From Lachnospiraceae bacterium (GTDB taxonomy: Bacteria; Bacillota; Clostridia; Lachnospirales; Lachnospiraceae): DNA of 64,000 nt. The first letter of the stretch is position 1; each line of letters opens with the position of its first letter. Below the pieces are notes generated by a model. The model was not told where the DNA came from, searched no databases, and saw nothing but the letters and a program-made list of their open reading frames with translations. A program made the position numbers and the translations under genes. Location: NCBI GenBank assembly GCA_017521605.1, contig JAFXCD010000045.1, positions 273,256 through 337,255 on the forward strand, read 5' to 3'. Positions 26,752 through 34,700 of this stretch are shown here, piece by piece.

Positions 26752-28122
26752 TTATAGGTGTATTTCTTGTTCGCATCTATAAATTTCCACTCTATTCTTA
26801 TAATAAAAAACCACATACTGAGGGACCTTCCAAATCTCAGGTGTTAGTGTATTAATAAACTTATACTCTAATTTGATAATATTATTTAGCATCATATACT
26901 CTGCTTGATTTATTAAATTGTATAATAGGTCTTTCATTATAGGATAAACTATATATTGAGAAGCTCTTGTAGGACTATATTTATAAAATTCCGTTAATTC
27001 ATGAAAATAGCCTAGCTCATTATATGTTGATAATCCAAAGCTCACTTGTGACGAAGTCTTTTTCCAATGTTTACTGTTGGTTGTAAATATATTATCAGCA
27101 GAAGCTGCACCGGTTACAGCTTGATATGCAAATGCTATAGCATATTTATGTACATTCTTTTTATTTATCACAGTATCGTGTCTTAGTTTATTTAAACAAG
27201 ATATTGTGGCTTTCCAATCATTTAGATCAGTATAGAAATCGCGAATTAACTCACTCATAATTTCCATGAGACACCAACCAAGGGAATCTCCTTTTAAAAT
27301 GTTTTGATTTTCACAATCTTTTTTTATGAATAGCTCTTTGTGATAATTTACTGCATTATCAAAACTCCCTTCTAGCAAATTATTTTTCCACCAGCCTTCT
27401 TCTATGACATATTTCGCATAACATTTCATAAAATTATCTACTAATAAAGTATTATCGTTTTCAATATTCTCTTTGTTTATCGTTCTAATACACTCACATC
27501 CCTGCAGACTTATTCTATCTTGTAACAGAAATATTTTTTGATATAATCTATTTGTACTATCATAGCACCTATTATAATGGATATTTTTAATAGGCATAAG
27601 AAAAATATAGCTACTTGAAATAATCTCATTTGAAGCCCTTCTTTGAATATATTGTGTTAATTCTTCTTTGATTTTCTGGTTCTTAATGAGATATTCTGTT
27701 TTTACCTCTGCGAATTCATAGGTACCACTCTGGGAAGCGTTTAATTTTTCTTCCGGAATTTCTGTTAGTTTGCAATTATGAAGAAAACAGTAGTCTATTC
27801 CTTTTATTTCGTGAAGCAATGAATGATATCCATATTTCATACATTTTATACACATTTTATGTGCTTCAATTCTACCAATATTAGTAAAATTTGATGCATA
27901 TAAATGCTTGTATTGACCATTAAAATGTGGCATATGTATATAAAAGTGTTTTGGCAAATCTCCACATGTTATAGAGTGTCTAAGGGTTATATTATGTCGA
28001 ACTGTTGACCATGACAAACCATTAAGATAACAAAACTTTGCAATTCTGCTCCACCTAGATTCATAAGGTAGACAATATTCATCTTTCCATGTGTAAGATA
28101 CTATTATATTATTAAGTCTCAT
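26752..28122 (-). CDS. tniQ: TniQ/TnsD-family target-selection protein
   Basis: 456-aa protein with the TniQ zinc-finger arrangement C91-x2-C94 ... C112-x2-H115 (CIKCMKYGYH, YCFLHNCKL) after an N-terminal helical region. TnsD-type proteins bind the attachment gene and recruit TnsC. It is shorter than canonical TnsD (about 500 aa) but far longer than minimal CRISPR-associated TniQ, which favours sequence-specific DNA binding by its C-terminal half. It is 37 bp after tnsC, with a weak ribosome site. Confidence 0.82.
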   Translation of the reverse strand: MRLNNIIVSYTWKDEYCLPYESRWSRIAKFCYLNGLSWSTVRHNITLRHSITCGDLPKHFYIHMPHFNGQYKHLYASNFTNIGRIEAHKMCIKCMKYGYHSLLHEIKGIDYCFLHNCKLTEIPEEKLNASQSGTYEFAEVKTEYLIKNQKIKEELTQYIQRRASNEIISSSYIFLMPIKNIHYNRCYDSTNRLYQKIFLLQDRISLQGCECIRTINKENIENDNTLLVDNFMKCYAKYVIEEGWWKNNLLEGSFDNAVNYHKELFIKKDCENQNILKGDSLGWCLMEIMSELIRDFYTDLNDWKATISCLNKLRHDTVINKKNVHKYAIAFAYQAVTGAASADNIFTTNSKHWKKTSSQVSFGLSTYNELGYFHELTEFYKYSPTRASQYIVYPIMKDLLYNLINQAEYMMLNNIIKLEYKFINTLTPEIWKVPQYVVFYYKNRVEIYRCEQEIHL

Positions 28123-28159
28123 ATATTATCTTTGTATTTATATTATTGCTTACAACAAT

Positions 28160-29131
28160 TTACATTTGTGATATCACAAAACCACTATCTATAATACTTT
28201 GCTTCCATTCTTCTATTGTTGGATGGTACATTTCATTTCCAAACACACCATAACGTTTTAAACAATATAAAACTGTATCCATAAAATACTTCATTAAGAT
28301 ATGATCTGAATGAATCTTATTCTCACTTTTTACACACTCAAATGCTTTCCATAAATCCGTAGCGTATGCCGATAATCGCATGCCATCCTGATATGCAAGA
28401 GGAAAGAATAGTTTTGACAATATTATTTCATTGTCGAAACCATCAATTCTAATTGGTTTATCAATACTAGCCATACATATTGCGGCATCACGTTGATTTG
28501 TTATTCCCCAAAATTCAAACTCGTTTACCATAAATCGTAATACAATCTGCTTTTTTCCTGCAATAATGTATCCCGACTTTTGTTGTTTTAATTCATCTGT
28601 TCCAAAAAGGAAAACTGTAAAAAGTATATCTTGTAAATTTAATTCATTATATATATCAATTAACCATACATATTCTTTATCAGAAAGTAGATATGCTTCA
28701 TCAATAAATAAAATTGCTCTTCGATACTTCGTATCTAATGCATCAGCAATAATTCTATTTACAAGTCTTTGTCGCATTTGTACCGCCGTTCCTCTATGAG
28801 GATCTTCATGTCCAATTGCAGCCAATAAACTAGCATAGAAAGTTTTTTGCGTAGGTACATGATCCGTTGCTGTAAAAGTATATATTGGTAACTGCAGGCT
28901 ATACTTTTCTTTAAGATGTGTAGATATGTACCTTATTGCTCTGGTTTTTCCCACACGAGCTTCACCGTAAACAATAGCACCACAATCATTCATTGAAATC
29001 CATTCTTCAACCTTAGTTTGAAGGTCAAGTATTGATTTTGTAGGAATTGTATATTGAATAGAGCCTAAATATCTTTCTAATTCGGCAATATCAAATGTTG
29101 ATTTTTGTAAGAGTTCATTACCTGCAATCAT
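28160..29131 (-). CDS. tnsC: TnsC-like AAA+ ATPase
   Basis: 323-aa AAA+ regulator linking the target complex to TnsAB. Walker A GEARVGKT (residues 56-63), Walker B AILFIDEA (139-146) and the sensor-type stretch FTVFLFGTDEL (about 168). Shorter than Tn7 TnsC (555 aa) and closer in size to TniB/TnsC of compact Tn7-like elements. ATG overlaps the tnsB stop by 4 bp. Confidence 0.88.
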   Translation of the reverse strand: MIAGNELLQKSTFDIAELERYLGSIQYTIPTKSILDLQTKVEEWISMNDCGAIVYGEARVGKTRAIRYISTHLKEKYSLQLPIYTFTATDHVPTQKTFYASLLAAIGHEDPHRGTAVQMRQRLVNRIIADALDTKYRRAILFIDEAYLLSDKEYVWLIDIYNELNLQDILFTVFLFGTDELKQQKSGYIIAGKKQIVLRFMVNEFEFWGITNQRDAAICMASIDKPIRIDGFDNEIILSKLFFPLAYQDGMRLSAYATDLWKAFECVKSENKIHSDHILMKYFMDTVLYCLKRYGVFGNEMYHPTIEEWKQSIIDSGFVISQM

Positions 29132-31029
29132 ATCAATCCTCTCCTGTATGCTTCTTCAATAGAAAGTGAATCAATTAAATCCATTTCTTCTTTTGTATAA
29201 GTAGTTGTGTTATTTACACTAATATCTGGTTTAAATTTAATTGGTTCTGAAGGAGTCATATTTCTATAATTTTTACCCATTTCACGCTCTGCAATTGCTG
29301 ATTTTGTTCGTTCACGTCTACTCTTTAACGCATTTTTTCTCAACTCGTCTTCATATAGCGATAAATCCGGAGAAAATACATTATTAGTTTCTTTATTCCT
29401 ATTTTTTCGTGCTAGAGCTTCTTTATGCGTCCGTAAAGAATGTGGTCTTTTCCCCCATTCCCCTGTCGCAATCAGGTTTGCTATAAATACTCCATTTTCA
29501 TCGTATAAATCTAAATGACTTACATCAGCAGGGTTTATCTCAATTAAAACCCTTTTGCCAATCATATCCATTGAAATTTTTCTATCATATGCGTGATATT
29601 TGGTTCCCAAATATGTAATGTGTGGTTTGCTTCCTGTGGAATAACCGCCCCTAAGAATTTTTGCTTCTGTAAAATGTGTTAACTTATCTATATCATAATG
29701 CATTGATTCTGGAATTATATTAGGGTACATACCAGCTTGACGTATACGCCTTTCCATCACTTGCAAAGGTGATTGATTTTCAAGTGATGAATGCGCACTA
29801 TTATTATATTCGGCAATCAGATATTCTAAAAGTTCGCAAATATCAGTAAATGTAATCCGATACTTAACAGTTTCCTTTTCAGGTTCATTTCTTTTTGTAT
29901 CATTTATATTACTTCCGGTTGTTCCTGGTAAACGGTGAAATCCTCCGTTCTCAAGTGTTTTAAAAAATCGCTCTATTATCCCTCTGGTTTCCGGAGTTGC
30001 TACAGAGCCAAAGTTTACACTGCATTTCACATTATTTAACAGCTTATCTAAAGTATTTTTTGCCAGATGAGATTTGGCATTATCAAGCATAAGCATATCA
30101 AAAGTGGCCCATTCAATCTCTGGAAATGCCAATGAAGGAAAGCCACCATTTTTAGGATAACTAAAGCCATTATGAGTAAACGCTATTTTTTCATGTGGTA
30201 CTATTGCATTATGAACTGCCATTAGTATGTCGTATTGATTATAATTTTCATATGGGGATATTGAGTATCCTATGATTGTCCTTGTCGCAACATCTATTGC
30301 GGCAATAAGCCATGCTCTAGAGGCTGGCATCCTTATTAGTTCTCCATGTTCATTTTCTACTTCTACCGTATATAGCATATCAATTTTATGGCCATCAATC
30401 TGTATTATTCCATATGGGTTTAATGCTGAGATGTTATTACTTTCGCCGAAACCAGTGCTTTCAAAACGTTGTCTAATTTCTATGCGTTCTCGCTTAATTG
30501 CTTGCTTTTGATTTTCTAACGCCGCCTGTTTTATATATGTATACAAAATATCATATCCATTATCTTTTAATGTGAATGGATATTCATAATCTTGTATTCC
30601 CATCTGTCTGCATTCAGCAACAAATTTGGTGTGTAATGTTCTAATTGTCATATTCTTTTCAAGAGTATATTTCTTATCACCAAAATAGTTACCTAAAACA
30701 AATTCTTCTAATGACGGATGTTGTAAAAAGAGTTTTTGCAATTTTCCAATGGTTTTTACATTCTGTTTATTGGGAATAAGCGCTGCATAACCTATTTGTT
30801 CCATATTTTTATCAAATAACATACATTTTCTTACATGACGTATCACTTCGGAACTTGAAATACCGGTTAGTTCAGATATTGTTTTTAATGAGACACCATC
30901 AATATATAAATCTACAGCTTTTTTTCTGTTTTCAAATTTATTGCGTGATTCTTCTGAAATAGCATCAATTTTAACATTTCTCCATTGTTCTCTATTTAAT
31001 CTTAGTTCAAGAAGGTCTATTTTTGCCAT
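29128..31029 (-). CDS. tnsB: TnsB-like DDE transposase
   Basis: 633-aa transposase of the rve/Mu superfamily, which makes the 3' end cuts and strand transfer. Helix-turn-helix-like N-terminal regions (DGVSLKTISELTGISSSEVIRHV near 44) are followed by the catalytic core: D212 (IQIDGHKID), D316 (MLMLDNAKSH) and E353 (TRGIIERFFKTLE). The mu-type beta-barrel and a basic C-terminal tail follow. Start overlaps tnsA by 13 bp. Confidence 0.92.
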   Translation of the reverse strand: MAKIDLLELRLNREQWRNVKIDAISEESRNKFENRKKAVDLYIDGVSLKTISELTGISSSEVIRHVRKCMLFDKNMEQIGYAALIPNKQNVKTIGKLQKLFLQHPSLEEFVLGNYFGDKKYTLEKNMTIRTLHTKFVAECRQMGIQDYEYPFTLKDNGYDILYTYIKQAALENQKQAIKRERIEIRQRFESTGFGESNNISALNPYGIIQIDGHKIDMLYTVEVENEHGELIRMPASRAWLIAAIDVATRTIIGYSISPYENYNQYDILMAVHNAIVPHEKIAFTHNGFSYPKNGGFPSLAFPEIEWATFDMLMLDNAKSHLAKNTLDKLLNNVKCSVNFGSVATPETRGIIERFFKTLENGGFHRLPGTTGSNINDTKRNEPEKETVKYRITFTDICELLEYLIAEYNNSAHSSLENQSPLQVMERRIRQAGMYPNIIPESMHYDIDKLTHFTEAKILRGGYSTGSKPHITYLGTKYHAYDRKISMDMIGKRVLIEINPADVSHLDLYDENGVFIANLIATGEWGKRPHSLRTHKEALARKNRNKETNNVFSPDLSLYEDELRKNALKSRRERTKSAIAEREMGKNYRNMTPSEPIKFKPDISVNNTTTYTKEEMDLIDSLSIEEAYRRGLI

Positions 31030-31688
31030 AACGACACCTCCGTTTTCAGTGAAAATGGTTGGCTATTTATGTTCATATCTATTATTCCCTTTTCGTACAT
31101 ATAACATAAATGGTCTAACTCAAAGTTAAGTGGTAGTAAATCATTATGAGCTAGCTGTTCTATCGTTAATTTATCGCATTGTTTCAGTGCGTTTATTATT
31201 CGTGGATTATAAAACATTTCTTCACGAGGAGTATATCTACGAAGACGTGCGGCTATAATGTTTGCGTTATTCAAGAAGAACCTTCCTGTTATAATTGTTT
31301 TTTCTGTTCTGACAACAAAATCAATGTTGTTGTCTTTGCACCACAGTTCTTCTCTTCGGATTTGTTCCTGTGAGCGGAGTGCTGCTTCATTAAATCCCTG
31401 TAGTTCTGAGTTGTATTTGACTTCTTGTAACTCTTCTCTTCCATCCCTGTATTTAACCCACATATCGAAAATAGCATGTCTCAACTGGTTATCTTGAATA
31501 ATTTCTATTTTCAATGGTTGTTCACAAAATTTTTCTACTTCAGGATTGATTTCTAAACTAAGAAAATTATAGTATTCTAAATTTGAATAGAAATGACAAA
31601 TTCTATGTATCTTGCTACTGTATACTGCATAGTAATTGTTTCCATAATGTGTACTTCTTGGAATTTCGATTGGTGTTGTGAAATTCAT
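31017..31688 (-). CDS. tnsA: TnsA-like endonuclease
   Basis: 223-aa restriction-endonuclease-like protein that makes the 5' end cuts, allowing cut-and-paste movement. Catalytic candidates are E38 (SNLEYYNF), D75 (AIFDMWVKY) and the E89-V-K91 pair (LQEVKYNSE). The C-terminal TnsA_C-like winged domain binds TnsC in Tn7. ATG 31688 preceded by GGGAG. First gene of the transposition operon. Confidence 0.9.
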   Translation of the reverse strand: MNFTTPIEIPRSTHYGNNYYAVYSSKIHRICHFYSNLEYYNFLSLEINPEVEKFCEQPLKIEIIQDNQLRHAIFDMWVKYRDGREELQEVKYNSELQGFNEAALRSQEQIRREELWCKDNNIDFVVRTEKTIITGRFFLNNANIIAARLRRYTPREEMFYNPRIINALKQCDKLTIEQLAHNDLLPLNFELDHLCYMYEKGIIDMNINSQPFSLKTEVSLWQK

Positions 31689-31747
31689 ATAATTCTCCCA
31701 TTTTTATTTTTTAACAAATACCAATGTTTATTTGCATCTTTTTCCTA

Positions 31748-31800
31748 ATTATACTTATATTTTGATATTATTGCAAATTATATTGGCAAAATAATCAAAA
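31748..31800 (-). promoter_or_regulatory. tnsA promoter with overlapping pseudo-palindrome
   Basis: On the minus strand TTGCAA (31771-31776), 17-bp spacer, TATAAT (31748-31753). Arms TTTTGATATTATT (31760-31772) and AATAATCAAAA (31790-31800) form an inverted repeat over the -35. Confidence 0.65.
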
Positions 31801-31820
31801 ATGGTTTATAATTATAAATA

Positions 31821-31847
31821 TTAAAAGCCCAATATATGGGCTTTTAA
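31821..31847 (-). terminator. Terminator-like hairpin just inside the transposon right end
   Basis: Perfect 11-bp arms TTAAAAGCCCA and TGGGCTTTTAA. Placed between the right tip and the tnsA promoter, it would stop leftward read-through from the host operon. Confidence 0.72.
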
Positions 31848-31858
31848 ACTATATCAAT

Positions 31859-31883
31859 ATTTTGAAAGTTTTACCAATTTACA
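31859..31883. repeat. Transposon right end terminal repeat
   Basis: ATTTTGAAAGTTTT (31859-31872) is the reverse complement of the left-end repeat. The tip is ...TTTACA at 31883. Only one such repeat is evident at this end. Confidence 0.85.
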
Positions 31884-31888
31884 GTTAT
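31884..31888. repeat. Target site duplication GTTAT, right copy
   Basis: Matches 25423-25427. The stop codon of the next gene (31898-31900, minus strand) is 9 bp away. Confidence 0.88.
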
Positions 31889-31897
31889 CCTAATTTC

Positions 31898-32128
31898 TTA
31901 GTTATCCTTCAATGCTTTAATCTTGTCGATTAATTCTAAGTCATCCTGATTAATCTTTATATTCGCATGTATTTCTTTGCCTTCCGGTGTTATTACTTTA
32001 CATTCCAATACAGTTCCTTCCTCCAAACCATTTTCTGCAATGGCTGTTATAAACTGCATAAACTTAGGATGATTATCTTGGAATTTCTCCAAAGCTGATT
32101 TCATGGATAATATTGCCATAGGGTTCAT
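31898..32128 (-). CDS. Small conserved protein, candidate attachment gene of the Tn7-like element
   Basis: 76-aa protein beginning MNPMAILSMKSALEKFQDNH, with a predicted helical N-terminal half and a short beta region (GTVLECKVITPEGKEIHANI). No characterised family recognised. ATG 32128 is preferred because GAGGAGG precedes it; the open frame upstream lacks a site. Last gene of the rng-nudix operon. Its stop is 14 bp from the tnsA-proximal transposon end. Confidence 0.78.
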   Translation of the reverse strand: MNPMAILSMKSALEKFQDNHPKFMQFITAIAENGLEEGTVLECKVITPEGKEIHANIKINQDDLELIDKIKALKDN

Positions 32129-32150
32129 AATTTTATACCTCCTCATTATT

Positions 32151-32711
32151 TTACTCATATATGGAACTATTTGCAAAGAAAAAAGCTGCCATTTGTGCTC
32201 TGGAACTGAATTCCTTCGTATCTAATAGCTTTTTAACTTCTTCCTTGCTATAAAATGCCGCCTTTATATCCTCATTATCAGAGGTATGATCCGATATTTC
32301 ACCTTCCACATCAGCAAATGCTATGTAGGTTTTTACATCGGAAATGGCTACTGCTGCGTAGGAAGGTGGGAGAATAGTGCGTATTTGCTTCACTCTAAGT
32401 CCCGTTTCCTCAAATAGCTCTCTTTCAATACACTCTTCTATAGTCTCTCCCTCTTCTATCATGCCTGCACAGAGATTATAAATATGTTTATTTACACCCA
32501 TACGAAACTCATGCAATAATAAGAGCTTACCTTCATATATAGCAACAATGGATACACCACTGGCGGATTTTCCTAAATCTTCCGTTGTTTTTAGTTCTTT
32601 TCGACTGACAATCTCGAATTTTTTCTCTCTTCCTGCCTTATTCAGGTACGTTAATTCGTAATTCTTCAAATATTTTCCATCTTTTACTTTTTCTAACTTA
32701 ATGAATTTCAA
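32151..32711 (-). CDS. Nudix hydrolase (ADP-ribose pyrophosphatase-like)
   Basis: 186-aa Nudix protein with the complete box: G-x5-E-x7-REL-x-EE-x-G, seen as GMIEEGE ... RELFEETGL. The preceding LLLLHEFRMGVNKHIYNLCAG matches ADP-ribose/NDP-sugar hydrolases. Start TTG 32711 with GAAAGG at a 9-nt spacing; TTG 32741, overlapping the RNase G stop, is an alternative that adds ten residues. Physiological substrate unknown. Confidence 0.85.
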   Translation of the reverse strand: MKFIKLEKVKDGKYLKNYELTYLNKAGREKKFEIVSRKELKTTEDLGKSASGVSIVAIYEGKLLLLHEFRMGVNKHIYNLCAGMIEEGETIEECIERELFEETGLRVKQIRTILPPSYAAVAISDVKTYIAFADVEGEISDHTSDNEDIKAAFYSKEEVKKLLDTKEFSSRAQMAAFFFANSSIYE

Positions 32712-32737
32712 CTTTATTTGCCTTTCTATAGAATAAA

Positions 32738-33976
32738 TCAAACAAATTGTTCCTTCAAAGACTTATAAACCTTTTTTCTGGTAATTTCCATAAGGCCTAA
32801 AGGAGTGATATCAATAACTGAAGTATGTACCGGGTCTGTTTTTGCCAGTCCCTTCATCATATCTATCAATTTTTCCTCCTCGTCTTTACTCTCCATATTT
32901 ACAAAATCAATAATAATAATACCGGAAAGATTCCTTAGACGTATTTGAATGTAAGCTTCCAGCGCCGCCTCTTCATTCAATTTACTAATACTCGTTTCCT
33001 TATTATTTCCTTTAATCATTTTACCGGAGTTTACATCGATAGTTGTAAGGCATTCGGTTTGTTCAATTACCAGATAGCCTCCGCTCGGTAACCATACCTT
33101 TTTACTGAAAGCCTCATCTATTTTACTATTTAAACCATATAATTTCGACAAAGAAAAATCATCATCATAATATCGAATATTCTCACAATGGCCCTGTAGG
33201 CTCGTATATGCCTCATTTAGGTCAGTTATCACTTCACTATAACAACTGGTGGGAAAACGTCTCAAAATCGCCAAATAAGGCTTTAAATTGCATTTTACAC
33301 AAGTGAAGCAGGTTACATGGAGTGCTTTCCTCAAAAAATCAAGAAACTCCTGCTTTTCCTGCTTATATTTCTTTATAAATTCTTGCGAATCCTTTTCAAA
33401 AAGCTTACCTCCATCGGTACGTACAATACATGAAACTTCAAACCTAACCTCACCATAATCAGCTTCTGATTCTAATTCATGCAAACATTTCTTTATTTGT
33501 TCACGAATACCTTTATCCAACTTTGCAGATACCCCGATGCAAGCTTCTTCACACGTAAACACAAAACACTCTGAGCTTAAAGATATCTTGGTAGTCAGAC
33601 TTGCCTGCTTCGTTTTTATAGGTTCCTTTTCCAACTGTACCAAGAGTTCATCACCTTGAACCAAACGTCCATCATATTTACGATTTAAAAGTATTGGGGA
33701 TTTCGTTTCCGCTAAAGGTAAATATGCAATTTCCTGATCAGTAATCTCTACAAAACAAGCCTCCAAGTCCTTTACCATATTTTTAACTTTACCTACATAA
33801 ACATTTCCAACCTTGGTATCATTTTCTATAGTATAAAGATTCATCAGTCGCTTCTCTTTAATAAGCAACGCCACTTCCTTATCTTGATAGGTGGTAATCA
33901 GAACCTTAGCCGCCTTATCCGATTCGTGAGAATCCTTTTGGATTCCTTCATGAAATTGCATAATTTTACGACTCAT
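32738..33976 (-). CDS. rng: RNase E/G family ribonuclease lacking the C-terminal zinc link
   Basis: 412-aa endoribonuclease. S1 domain near 35-110 (GNVYVGKVKNMVKDLEACFVEI), RNase H-like/5'-sensor region, and catalytic aspartates in TTIDVNSGK (about 310) and IIIDFVNM (about 350). It ends ITRKKVYKSLKEQFV, so the CPxCxG zinc-link present after this point in E. coli RNase E/G is absent. This may affect tetramerisation. Start 1 bp overlap with the next gene upstream. Confidence 0.88.
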   Translation of the reverse strand: MSRKIMQFHEGIQKDSHESDKAAKVLITTYQDKEVALLIKEKRLMNLYTIENDTKVGNVYVGKVKNMVKDLEACFVEITDQEIAYLPLAETKSPILLNRKYDGRLVQGDELLVQLEKEPIKTKQASLTTKISLSSECFVFTCEEACIGVSAKLDKGIREQIKKCLHELESEADYGEVRFEVSCIVRTDGGKLFEKDSQEFIKKYKQEKQEFLDFLRKALHVTCFTCVKCNLKPYLAILRRFPTSCYSEVITDLNEAYTSLQGHCENIRYYDDDFSLSKLYGLNSKIDEAFSKKVWLPSGGYLVIEQTECLTTIDVNSGKMIKGNNKETSISKLNEEAALEAYIQIRLRNLSGIIIIDFVNMESKDEEEKLIDMMKGLAKTDPVHTSVIDITPLGLMEITRKKVYKSLKEQFV

Positions 33977-34686
33977 TAAGCGATATCCCTTCCTATGGCA
34001 TCCAAGGGTACAAAATCAGGCTTTGACTCATCCTTAGACAAATTTAAATAGGTTTCTTCTCTGGTAATCAGGCATGCATTTTCCTGTAAACATTCGCCAT
34101 ATTTATTCAATAATGCCTCAATTATTGTAACGGGCTTGATATTACCACCACTGGAAGCATCCACAAATAGAAACAAAGAACCATCCTCATTACCATGAAA
34201 TTCATAAATACCAGGCTTTAAATCCACCTCTAAGATATTCTTCTTGGTTTCCTTGGTAATTAAAATCTGCGGCAGACTCATGAAATCAGAGATTTTCTCA
34301 GCAATATTTATTTTAGGTTCCTTACCTTCCCTGAAACGAACTGAATATGAAGCGGCAGCTACACTTGCCATGGCATTACCGGCACCCTCAGGAAGCTCCT
34401 TTATACTCACAATCTCTATACCTTCCACACTGGCTTCATTCATACGAGTTACCATATCCTTACTACTGGTTACTGTATGCAGTTCAATATCCATATATTC
34501 TCCATTACTTTCCAAACCAACACCTAATGGAGATGCAAAGGACATAATCTGATGGGGGCTATAGCCCCCGGAATATGCAATATTCAAACCGGCACGTCGA
34601 ATACACTTCTGGAAAAATCGCATAACATCCAGATGTCCTATAAAACGAATAGCACCATGCTTTTTAAACTTTACTCTAACCTTCAT
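33976..34686 (-). CDS. TIGR03936/DUF2344 radical SAM-associated protein
   Basis: 236-aa protein starting MKVRVKFKKHGAIRFIGHLDVMRFFQ, the family hallmark, with AYSGGYSPHQIMSFASPLGVG (about 37). Members occur beside or fused to TIGR03960 radical SAM proteins, as here. Function unknown, suspected RNA modification. Confidence 0.9.
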   Translation of the reverse strand: MKVRVKFKKHGAIRFIGHLDVMRFFQKCIRRAGLNIAYSGGYSPHQIMSFASPLGVGLESNGEYMDIELHTVTSSKDMVTRMNEASVEGIEIVSIKELPEGAGNAMASVAAASYSVRFREGKEPKINIAEKISDFMSLPQILITKETKKNILEVDLKPGIYEFHGNEDGSLFLFVDASSGGNIKPVTIIEALLNKYGECLQENACLITREETYLNLSKDESKPDFVPLDAIGRDIA

Positions 34687-34700
34687 ATATCATTTCACTC

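Larger units (their letters stand above)
25428..31883 (-). mobile_element. Tn7-like transposon (tnsA-tnsB-tnsC-tniQ + rpn cargo), 6,456 bp
   Basis: Ends are TGTACATTAGG at 25428 and, read inward on the minus strand from 31883, TGTAAATTGG. Over 25 terminal bases, 22 match, including AAAACTTTCAAAAT at the same offset (11) from each tip. A 5-bp duplication (GTTAT) flanks it, as expected for Tn7-type transposition. A second AAAACTTTCAAAAT copy lies 23 bp further in at the left end. The transposition operon runs on the minus strand from the right end. No tnsE, second tniQ, cas gene or CRISPR array is present. Confidence 0.93.
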
